Source of the DNA: Clostridium sp. SCN 57-10
GTDB taxonomy: Bacteria; Bacillota; Clostridia; Oscillospirales; Butyricicoccaceae
Assembly: GCA_001725215.1 (NCBI GenBank)
Contig: MEFT01000101.1
Span: 1-6,097 of the forward strand
Reading direction: 5' to 3'
Length of the DNA stretch: 6,097 nucleotides
Part shown: piece by piece, positions 1-5,169 of the stretch
Numbering within the stretch: the stretch's first letter is position 1
Layout of the letters: every line of letters begins with the position of its first letter
The notes under the pieces: generated by a model
Database searches by the model: none
What the model was told of the DNA's origin: nothing
The model's input: only the letters and a program-made list of their open reading frames with translations
Made by a program: the position numbers and the translations under genes

Positions 1-2
1 TG

Positions 3-89
3 ATTACCGTGGTCGTCGTCATACTCGTGCGCCGCGCGCGGCATAACCGGAGATTCCCGCCCGCCCCCCCGAAGGATGGCGCAGCATAA
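3..89 (+). CDS. C-terminal end of a truncated membrane protein (partial)
   Basis: The frame starting at base 3 is open from the left edge to a TAA at 87-89 and encodes 28 residues. They begin with a very hydrophobic run (ITVVVVILV) followed at once by a basic stretch (RRARHNRR) and a short proline-rich tail (FPPAPPKDGAA). A hydrophobic segment followed by arginines is the pattern of a last transmembrane helix with a cytoplasmic tail under the positive-inside rule. The family cannot be identified from so little sequence. The gene would end 73 bases before the start of the acetyltransferase. It could be a chance open frame, since no start or domain is visible; the composition is the only support. 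Confidence 0.45.
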   Translation: MTVVVVILVRRARHNRRFPPAPPKDGAA

Positions 90-151
90 GGCCTCGTACT
101 TGCGCATGTGCCGGTATTATGGTAAAGTTATCCCAATAAGCGGTATGCGGC

Positions 152-157
152 AGGAGG
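152..157 (+). promoter_or_regulatory. Shine-Dalgarno site that fixes the acetyltransferase start
   Basis: A perfect AGGAGG lies 5 bases before the ATG at 163. The same frame is open back to an ATG at 76, but that upstream start has no comparable ribosome binding site, and its first codons overlap the end of the upstream frame. The site therefore decides for the shorter protein. Confidence 0.8.
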
Positions 158-162
158 AACAG

Positions 163-693
163 ATGGAAACGTTGATGCTGGTTGCGCCGTCGGCGCAATA
201 TATGGAGCAGATCAGGGATTACCGTGCGGAGTTTCTCGCATGTGACGAGGTGATGCACGGCACGGCGAGTTTGCGCAAGTTTGAAGACCCGGCGGAGTGG
301 CTTTTGTGGCTCGCGCAAACGTCGCGGGAGGAAACCTGCCCGGAAGAACTGGTGCCCGACACGGAATTTCTGTGCGTGCGCGCGGCGGATAACCGCCTCG
401 TCGGCATGATTAACATACGCCACCGGCTCAACGACTATCTGCGACGCTTTGGCGGGCATATCGGTTATTCGATCCGCAAAAGCGAGCGTGGCAAAGGCTA
501 TGGAAAAGAGCAGCTTCGCCTCGCGCTGGCCTACTGCCCCACGCTTGGGATATCGCGCGTGATGATCACCTGCGGTGATGAGAATGTCGCCTCGCGAAAA
601 ACCATTTTGTCGGTGGGCGGCGTATATGAAAGCGAGGAGCTGGATCCCGCAGATGGCGAGGTGACGCAGCGCTATTGGGTCACCATTGCGTAA
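163..693 (+). CDS. GNAT-family N-acetyltransferase
   Basis: A 176-residue cytoplasmic acetyltransferase that would transfer an acetyl group from acetyl-CoA to an amine; the substrate cannot be told from sequence. The acetyl-CoA pyrophosphate-binding motif A is visible as RGKGYG (residues 109-114), preceded by the beta-strand GGHIGYSIRKSE. The following strand VMITCGDENVAS and the NVASRKTI segment (about 131-138) fit the Asn/Ser-containing motif B region, and the protein ends in a typical GNAT C-terminal strand (RYWVTIA). The VGMINIRHRLNDYL segment just before motif A resembles the predicted acetyltransferases grouped as COG3981. Start: ATG at 163 is chosen over the in-frame ATG at 76 because of AGGAGG at 152-157; this also gives the usual family length. 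The gene stands alone, with a strong terminator 37 bases after its stop. Confidence 0.88.
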   Translation: METLMLVAPSAQYMEQIRDYRAEFLACDEVMHGTASLRKFEDPAEWLLWLAQTSREETCPEELVPDTEFLCVRAADNRLVGMINIRHRLNDYLRRFGGHIGYSIRKSERGKGYGKEQLRLALAYCPTLGISRVMITCGDENVASRKTILSVGGVYESEELDPADGEVTQRYWVTIA

Positions 694-730
694 CGCGGAC
701 AGATCATAATCACCATTGTTTACCGAAAAT

Positions 731-762
731 AAAGGCGAACGGCGATTGCCGTTCGCCTTTTT
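731..762 (+). terminator. Strong rho-independent terminator after the acetyltransferase gene
   Basis: A perfect 13-bp stem (AAAGGCGAACGGC at 731-743 with GCCGTTCGCCTTT at 748-760) closes a GATT loop, and the 3' arm runs into five Ts at 758-762. A-rich sequence precedes the 5' arm, so it may also work on the opposite strand, but no gene converges on it. It separates the acetyltransferase from the operon starting at 872. Confidence 0.95.
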
Positions 763-836
763 ACGCTCTATAAGACCGAAGCCCTGACTCAAGTTAATTT
801 TTGTAACTATTTTGTATAGAATTGAACGCGAAAATC

Positions 837-845
837 TGCTATGAT
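837..845 (+). promoter_or_regulatory. Extended -10 promoter of the capA-like/dusB/sigma operon
   Basis: TGCTATGAT matches an extended -10 element (TG-N-TATAAT with one mismatch). The upstream DNA (790-835) is AT-rich against a GC-rich background. No good -35 hexamer sits at 16-18 bases; TTGTAT at 812-817 is 22 bases away, so recognition would depend on the extended -10. Transcription would start near 851-853 and give a leader of about 20 bases that carries AAAGG (856-860). The same 13-base block, TGCTATGATAAAA, recurs before the glycosidase gene. Confidence 0.6.
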
Positions 846-871
846 AAAAAATCAGAAAGGATGTTTGCTTT

Positions 872-2062
872 ATGATCAAACGTGCCGCGCCGCTTTTGCT
901 TGCGATGCTGCTCGCGCTTTCCGCGTGCTCCGCGCCGGTCGGCCCCGCCGCTCTGTCGGCGACCGAAACGACCACGCCTACAACTGCCGCGACAGAGCCC
1001 ACGACCACGGCCCCGCCCGCGCCCGTGCGCCTGCGCATCGCCGCAGTCGGCGATAATCTGCTGCACAACACGGTCTCCAAAGACTGTCAGACAAGTGGCG
1101 GAGCATACGATTACAGCAAGCTGTATGCCAATCTCGCGCCCATGCTCAAAGGGTGCGATGTGGCGTTTATCAACGAAGAAGTGCCGCTCGCGGGTGAGAT
1201 CGGCGCATATCCCAACCTGTCGGCGGTTGACGCGGTGGCAACCGCGATTAAGGGAGCCGGCTTCAACGTTGTCAATCACGCGACCAATCACGCACTCGAT
1301 AAGGGGCAAAAAGGACTTTTGCGCTCGCTTGACACGCTGAACCAAACCGGCTTTGATGCAGTTTTGGGTGCCTTCCGAACCGAAGAAGAGGCCACCGCAC
1401 AGCAAATTATCGAAAAGCAGGGCGTGCGCATCGGCTTTCTGTCCTACACCTACGGGCTGAACGGTTATTCGCTGCCAAAGGACAAGCCGTGGATGGTGTC
1501 GCTCATCGACACGGAAAAGATAGAGCGCGAGCTCGCCGCGCTGCGTCCCAACTGCGATTATCTCATTGTTTCGATACACTGGGGCAACGAATATCAGACC
1601 GAGCCGTCTGACGCGCAGCGTGAGCTTGCGCAGACGCTTGCCGACGGCGGAGCAGACCTGATCATCGGCCATCATCCGCATGTGCTCCAGCCGCTCGAGA
1701 GCATTAAGGCGAGCGACGGCCGCGAAACACTGTGCATCTATTCGCTGGGCAACTATGTGTCGGGTCAGCATAAGCGCGCCACCATGCTCGGCGGGCTGCT
1801 CTCGGCGGAGATTGACGTGTATCAGGACGGCCGCATCGAAACGGTGCACGCCGGCGTTGTGCCGCTCGTCACGCATTATGAAGGCAAAGCGGCGAGTTAT
1901 AACGTTATCCCGCTCGACGCGTATACACAGGACCTTGCGGCGGTGCACGGCATTAAAAATTTTACAGATCCCGTTTCGCTCGGGTATTTTGACGATCTCG
2001 CGCAGCAGGTGCTTGGTGACGCTGTGATGACGTCTGGGGAGCTGCTCGCGCATGAACATTGA
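872..2062 (+). CDS. CapA-family (PGA_cap) metallophosphatase-like lipoprotein
   Basis: A 396-residue exported lipoprotein. The signal peptide (residues 1-18) ends in the lipobox LSAC with Cys19 as lipidation site. A Thr/Pro/Ala-rich linker follows (about 20-52) and then one CapA/PGA_cap domain (about 53-345), related in fold to calcineurin-type phosphoesterases. Likely metal and active-site motifs are GDNLLH (60-65), NEE (101-103), NHATNH (135-140), HWGNEY (236-241), GHHPH (266-270) and SLGNY (291-295). The family is named for CapA of poly-gamma-glutamate capsule synthesis, but no capB/capC partner is here, so a role in gamma-linked polymer or envelope metabolism is only inferred; many Clostridia carry such stand-alone proteins. 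Start: ATG 872 gives a proper signal peptide, with AAAGG at 856-860. It is the first gene of the operon, and its stop overlaps dusB by 11 bases. Confidence 0.9.
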   Translation: MIKRAAPLLLAMLLALSACSAPVGPAALSATETTTPTTAATEPTTTAPPAPVRLRIAAVGDNLLHNTVSKDCQTSGGAYDYSKLYANLAPMLKGCDVAFINEEVPLAGEIGAYPNLSAVDAVATAIKGAGFNVVNHATNHALDKGQKGLLRSLDTLNQTGFDAVLGAFRTEEEATAQQIIEKQGVRIGFLSYTYGLNGYSLPKDKPWMVSLIDTEKIERELAALRPNCDYLIVSIHWGNEYQTEPSDAQRELAQTLADGGADLIIGHHPHVLQPLESIKASDGRETLCIYSLGNYVSGQHKRATMLGGLLSAEIDVYQDGRIETVHAGVVPLVTHYEGKAASYNVIPLDAYTQDLAAVHGIKNFTDPVSLGYFDDLAQQVLGDAVMTSGELLAHEH

Positions 2063-3029
2063 TGGTGTAACGCCCAAAAACCGATTTTTCCTCGGCCCGA
2101 TGGCCGGGGTGACCGACTCTGCCTTCCGCACAGTGTGCGCACGGCGCGGCGCCGGCCTGACCTATACGGAAATGGTCAGCGCGAAGGCGCTGACTTACGG
2201 AGACAAGAAAACACGCGCTCTGCTTGCCGTTGAGGACGAGCAGCGGCCGTGCGTCGCGCAAATTTTCGGCTCGGAGCCGGAGGTGTGCGCCGAGGGGGCG
2301 CGTATTGCGCTCGCTGTTTCGGGCGCGGAAATGCTGGACATTAACATGGGCTGTCCGATGCCTAAAATCACGCAAAACGGAGAGGGCAGCGCGCTGATGC
2401 GCACGCCGGAGCTTGCCGCGCGCATCATCGAGGCGGTGGCAAAGGCGGTGCCCGTGCCCGTTACCGTGAAATTTCGCAGCGGCTTTAACGACGAAAACCG
2501 CAACGCCGTCGCCTTTGCGCGTATGGCGCAGGAGAGCGGCGCGCGTATGATCTGCGTTCATGGGCGCACGCGCGAGCAATATTACGGCGGTACGGCCGAT
2601 ATGGGCATCGTGCGCGAGGTCAAGCAGGCGGTGCGCGTTCCCGTCATTGCAAGCGGAGACGCCATGAGCGCGCAGCGCTGTCTTGCCATGCTTGATGAAA
2701 CGGGCGCCGACGCCGTGATGATCGCGCGCGGCGCGCTCGGTGCGCCGCAGATTTTCGCGCAGTGCCTCGCGCTTGAGCGGGGCGAAACGCCGGAGGAGCT
2801 GACGCTTGAGTCGCTCATTTCGGCTATGCTCGAGCATATGGAGCTTGCGTGCGCCCGCAAGGGCGAAGTGCGCGCCATCCCCGAGCTGCGGAAGCATGCC
2901 TTATGGTATCTGGGGAGGCTGCGCGGCGCAAAACACTATAAATTACAAATGTCACAGGTAAAAACGGCGGAGGAATTCGGCGCGGTATGCGCCGCGCTGA
3001 TCGCCGACGGAGTGCAGGTGAAAGGATGA
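2052..3029 (+). CDS. dusB: tRNA-dihydrouridine synthase DusB (NifR3-like)
   Basis: A 325-residue cytoplasmic FMN enzyme that reduces uridines in the tRNA D-loop to dihydrouridine with NAD(P)H. The N-terminal TIM barrel begins with the FMN-binding PMAGVTD (16-22). The catalytic cysteine is Cys101 in NMGCPM, followed by the conserved KITQNGEGSALM. Lys140 (VTVKFRSG), His170/Arg172 (VHGRTREQYYGG) and the phosphate-binding GD (202-203, IASGDA) and ARGALG (225-230) segments complete the FMN site. The C-terminal helical tRNA-binding domain contains RKHALWYLGRLRGA (about 280-293). Length and motifs are normal for the family. The DusB subgroup rests on overall resemblance. The start is set by GGGGAG at 2036-2041, ten bases upstream, inside the end of the preceding gene. 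The stop overlaps the sigma-factor start (ATGA), so translation of the two is probably coupled. Confidence 0.95.
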   Translation: MNIDGVTPKNRFFLGPMAGVTDSAFRTVCARRGAGLTYTEMVSAKALTYGDKKTRALLAVEDEQRPCVAQIFGSEPEVCAEGARIALAVSGAEMLDINMGCPMPKITQNGEGSALMRTPELAARIIEAVAKAVPVPVTVKFRSGFNDENRNAVAFARMAQESGARMICVHGRTREQYYGGTADMGIVREVKQAVRVPVIASGDAMSAQRCLAMLDETGADAVMIARGALGAPQIFAQCLALERGETPEELTLESLISAMLEHMELACARKGEVRAIPELRKHALWYLGRLRGAKHYKLQMSQVKTAEEFGAVCAALIADGVQVKG

Positions 3030-3643
3030 CCACCGAGCAGAACATCATACGCGCGGCCAAGGCGGGTAAGGAGACGGCGTTTGAAGAGCTTGTCACCGCC
3101 TACGAAAAAAGGGTATACCAGCTTGCCTTTCGCTATACGGGCAACGAGTTTGACGCGTTTGACGTATCGCAGGAGGTCTTTTTGCGCGTCTTTCGCTTTT
3201 TGCCGCAGTTTAACGAGCAGAGCAAGTTTTCTACATGGCTTTACCGCATTGCCGTCAATGTTTGCAAAGATTTTGTGCGTAAACGCAAAATGAAAAACGA
3301 GATCAGCCTCGACATACCTGATGACGATGATGAGGGCAGCTTTGCCGCTGAAATTCCCGACCTGCGGTTTAACCCGGAGACCGAGGCCGAGCGGCGCGAG
3401 CTGCGCGACGCAATTGCGGACGGCATCGAAAGCCTGCCGGAGCGTCACCGCGAAATTTTGATTTTGCGCGATGTGGTCGGCTTAAGCTATGATGAAATCG
3501 GAAACACGCTCGCTCTCGAACAGGGCACGGTGAAATCGCGCATTGCACGAGCGCGCGACCGTCTTCGCGTCTTTTTGAGTGACGGAGGGAACTTTTCAGG
3601 CATTCCTCAGTCAAAAGAAGCGACGGGGAGGCGAGATAAATGA
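3026..3643 (+). CDS. ECF-type RNA polymerase sigma factor
   Basis: A 205-residue sigma-70 family protein with only regions 2 and 4, the hallmark of extracytoplasmic-function sigma factors. Region 2 (about 17-87) contains FEELVTAYEKRVYQLAFRYT, the DVSQEVFLRVFRF core-binding segment and the -10-recognition helix FSTWLYRIAVNVCKDFVRKR. A long acidic linker (PDDDDEGS, 98-105) leads to region 4 (about 131-184) with LPERHREILILRDV and the -35-binding helix-turn-helix LSYDEIGNTL...GTVKSRIARARDRL. About 20 extra polar residues follow region 4. The frame is open back to an ATG at 2987, but ATG 3026 is chosen: it overlaps the dusB stop by 4 bases, has AGGTG at 3016-3020, and starts just before region 2. 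The adjacent gene encodes its likely inhibitor. The best match is to the SigW/RpoE-like group, but the regulon is unknown. Confidence 0.94.
   Translation: MTTEQNIIRAAKAGKETAFEELVTAYEKRVYQLAFRYTGNEFDAFDVSQEVFLRVFRFLPQFNEQSKFSTWLYRIAVNVCKDFVRKRKMKNEISLDIPDDDDEGSFAAEIPDLRFNPETEAERRELRDAIADGIESLPERHREILILRDVVGLSYDEIGNTLALEQGTVKSRIARARDRLRVFLSDGGNFSGIPQSKEATGRRDK
3588..3615 (+). promoter_or_regulatory. Candidate ECF-sigma promoter inside the end of the sigma gene
   Basis: GGAACTT (3588-3594), a 15-base spacer, then GTCAAA (3610-3615). This agrees with the E. coli sigma-E consensus GGAACTT-N15-GTCTAA at all but one specified position. Transcription would start just before the anti-sigma gene (3640). 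The site lies within coding sequence, so chance is possible, and ECF sigma factors of Firmicutes more often use TGAAAC-type -35 elements. Confidence 0.35.
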
Positions 3644-4479
3644 GCCGTTGCGAAGAATATATCATTCAAATGAATCAATACCTCGACGGAGAGCTTTTTC
3701 AGCAGGAGTCGGGTGATTTTCTGCGCCATTTGGAGAGCTGCCCGTCGTGCCGTAAGTATTTTGAGCAAATTAAAATTGCGACGTATGAGCTGCGCCATAT
3801 GAAGGTCTCCGTGCCCGATACGCTGCACGGTTCCATCATGCGCCATGTGCGCGCCAACTCGGGCGCGGGCAGGCACAGGAAGCTGGTGCGCGCATTAAGC
3901 AGTCTGGTTGCGTGTGCCGCCGTGCTCGCGATTGTTGCGACGGGCGGACTCAACCGGGTGTTTCTGTTCGGCACCGGTTTGAAAAGATCAATGTCAAATG
4001 AGGCGGTGCCTCAGACGGCGGTGAGCAGCGCGCCCGATACGGTCGACCGAAATATGCCCAGCGCAAACGCGCTGGTGCCGCCCGAAGTGGCAGACCCCGC
4101 ACCCCCTCCGGAGGAGTCGCTTGAAAAGGGCGGGCTTTCGGTAAGCATTCAGGGGCAGAACGGAGAAATTCCGGAATGGGCCAACGATCATGCGCTGTTC
4201 CTTGCGCCCACTCTGCACAACCGAACTGTGCCCGCACAGTTTATCATTGTTACAGGCGCAGATGAGGGCAAGCTCGCGACGCTTTTCCCGAATGAAACGC
4301 TTTATCAGGCAGAGGAGACGGGCGAGTGGTACCTTGAAACGGCAAACGACGAAGAAACGGTATACAATACGGCGATTTTACTGGCTGATAACGGCTATAC
4401 CATTCACGATACGGTAGAGGGTCTGCCCGAAACCGATGCGAGCACAGATATTGCCGTGTTTGTCATTTTTACCGATTAA
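3640..4479 (+). CDS. Membrane anti-sigma factor with zinc-finger (zf-HC2/ZAS) domain
   Basis: A 279-residue single-pass protein expected to hold the neighbouring ECF sigma factor inactive. The cytoplasmic N-terminus is a zf-HC2 anti-sigma domain (about 1-60): Cys4, then YLDGEL, then the Hx3Cx2C motif His30-Cys34-Cys37 (HLESCPSC), giving four possible zinc ligands. A basic stretch (RHRKLVR, 78-84) leads to one membrane helix (about 85-103). Outside the cell a Ser/Pro-rich linker, with PPEV and PAPPPEE around 137-149, precedes a folded-looking domain (about 165-279) of alternating hydrophobic strands and acidic loops that I do not recognise; it may sense the signal. No protease site is evident. 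The start overlaps the sigma stop (ATGA) and has GGGGAGG at 3625-3631, eight bases upstream, so sigma and anti-sigma should be made in step. Confidence 0.88.
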   Translation: MSRCEEYIIQMNQYLDGELFQQESGDFLRHLESCPSCRKYFEQIKIATYELRHMKVSVPDTLHGSIMRHVRANSGAGRHRKLVRALSSLVACAAVLAIVATGGLNRVFLFGTGLKRSMSNEAVPQTAVSSAPDTVDRNMPSANALVPPEVADPAPPPEESLEKGGLSVSIQGQNGEIPEWANDHALFLAPTLHNRTVPAQFIIVTGADEGKLATLFPNETLYQAEETGEWYLETANDEETVYNTAILLADNGYTIHDTVEGLPETDASTDIAVFVIFTD

Positions 4480-4501
4480 CGGCGAATAGGCGGGGAAAAC
4501 A

Positions 4502-5005
4502 ATGAAAAAGCTTTTGATTTTGATGTTGAGCTTTGCGTTTTTGTTCGGCTGCGGCGCACCCGGTGTGACGGCGGCAACAACGGATGGCGGCGCGGAGACC
4601 GATGCGACCGCGCGCGAGCAGAGCACAAGCGATGTGGCGCGCGCACTGCTTGACGGGCTTACATGGCGCGACAAGCTCGAGTTGCTTGACGATGATATGC
4701 GCGCGGTTATCATTGCGGCGGAAGATGCCGACCTTGCGCAAAGCGCCGTCTATATCGGCTCAGGCGCGACGGCAGAGGAGATCGCCGTACTCCAATGCAC
4801 CGATGAGGACGCGGCGGAGCGTGTGCTTGAGGCGGCAAAGACACGCGTGGCAGAGCAAACCGAAGCGTTTCGCAGCTATGTGCCCGCCGAAGTGCCCGTG
4901 CTTGAGCACGCGGTCACCGAACGGCACGGCACAACCGTTGTGATGGTCGTGTGCGACGACGCACAGGCCGCGCTTGACCTCATCGGCAGTCTGCTAGGTA
5001 ACTGA
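4502..5005 (+). CDS. DUF4358-family lipoprotein
   Basis: A 167-residue exported lipoprotein: signal peptide MKKLLILMLSFAFLFG with lipidation at Cys17 (LFGC), a short polar Thr/Ala/Asp linker (about 20-42), then a DUF4358 domain (about 45-165). Recognised features of this Clostridia family are a tyrosine-containing strand followed by EEIAVLQC (residues 92-99), the helix with repeated Ala/Glu ending in R..EQTEAFRSYVP, and the final GTTVVMVVCDDAQAALDLI strand-helix. The molecular function of the family is unknown. It lies 22 bases after the anti-sigma gene with GGGG at 4492-4495 as ribosome binding site, and is the last gene before a terminator. Its place suggests it is a target or an accessory of the envelope sigma system, but this is inference from position only. 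Confidence 0.85.
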   Translation: MKKLLILMLSFAFLFGCGAPGVTAATTDGGAETDATAREQSTSDVARALLDGLTWRDKLELLDDDMRAVIIAAEDADLAQSAVYIGSGATAEEIAVLQCTDEDAAERVLEAAKTRVAEQTEAFRSYVPAEVPVLEHAVTERHGTTVVMVVCDDAQAALDLIGSLLGN

Positions 5006-5009
5006 CATG

Positions 5010-5039
5010 AAAAGGAGCGCCATATGACGCTCCTTTTTT
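5010..5039 (+). terminator. Rho-independent terminator ending the five-gene operon
   Basis: AAAAGGAGCG (5010-5019) pairs perfectly with CGCTCCTTTT (5028-5037) around an 8-base loop (CCATATGA), and the 3' arm continues into a run of six Ts (5034-5039). It begins 4 bases after the lipoprotein stop codon, the usual place for an operon terminator. Confidence 0.92.
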
Positions 5040-5104
5040 ATGCAAAATTTCCATATGGTTTTATGCGATGTTAACAAAATTGAAACCATTTGTTTGGGCG
5101 AAAG

Positions 5105-5113
5105 TGCTATGAT
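5105..5113 (+). promoter_or_regulatory. Extended -10 promoter of the glycosidase gene
   Basis: TGCTATGAT is an extended -10 element in an AT-rich stretch, identical over 13 bases (TGCTATGATAAAA, 5105-5117) to the promoter of the upstream operon. As there, a -35 at 16-18 bases is poor; TTGAAA (5080-5085) is 22 bases upstream. The start of transcription would be near 5120, giving a leader of about 50 bases that contains a hairpin. Confidence 0.6.
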
Positions 5114-5124
5114 AAAACTACAGT

Positions 5125-5148
5125 GCCGCGCGACGTAGAATGCGCGGC
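5125..5148 (+). repeat. Inverted repeat (hairpin) in the 5' leader of the glycosidase gene
   Basis: GCCGCGC (5125-5131) and GCGCGGC (5142-5148) form a perfect 7-bp GC-only stem with a 10-base loop. It lies between the predicted transcription start (about 5120) and the Shine-Dalgarno AAGGGAG (5155-5161). No T-run follows, so it is not a terminator; a 5' RNA-stabilising hairpin is the simplest reading. Confidence 0.55.
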
Positions 5149-5169
5149 CTTATTAAGGGAGTGAAGACA

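Noticed and set aside
31..42. Perfect 12-base palindrome GCCGCGCGCGGC
   Set aside because: It lies in the coding tail of the partial gene, made of Arg/Ala codons in GC-rich DNA, with no loop or T-run; a composition effect is the likely cause.
100..128. Possible promoter for the acetyltransferase (TTGCGC, 17-base spacer, TAAAGT with TG extension)
   Set aside because: The -35 matches only half of the consensus and the -10 is weak. The gene could equally be read through from the upstream partial gene.
681..719. Near-direct repeat TCACCATTG at the end of the acetyltransferase gene and just after it
   Set aside because: There are only two short imperfect copies with no further structure, compatible with chance.
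19..1080. A 353-codon minus-strand open frame spanning the acetyltransferase, its terminator and the next promoter
   Set aside because: It crosses a strong terminator and an AT-rich promoter region and has no family resemblance; it is a chance frame.
839..2131. A 430-codon open frame on the minus strand opposite the CapA-like gene
   Set aside because: It is a shadow of a GC-rich coding strand. Its product is rich in Arg/His/Ala with Arg-Gly runs, has no recognisable domain, and lies opposite a gene with clear family motifs, signal peptide and ribosome binding site.
1962..2897. A 311-codon minus-strand open frame opposite dusB
   Set aside because: It has a low-complexity Arg/His/Ala composition and no motif, while the opposite strand encodes an intact DusB with all catalytic residues.
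5024..5074. Mini-ORF MTLLFYAKFPYGFMRC preceded by a GGAG-like site
   Set aside because: The apparent ribosome binding site and start codon are the 5' arm and loop of the operon terminator, so the sequence is explained without a gene.
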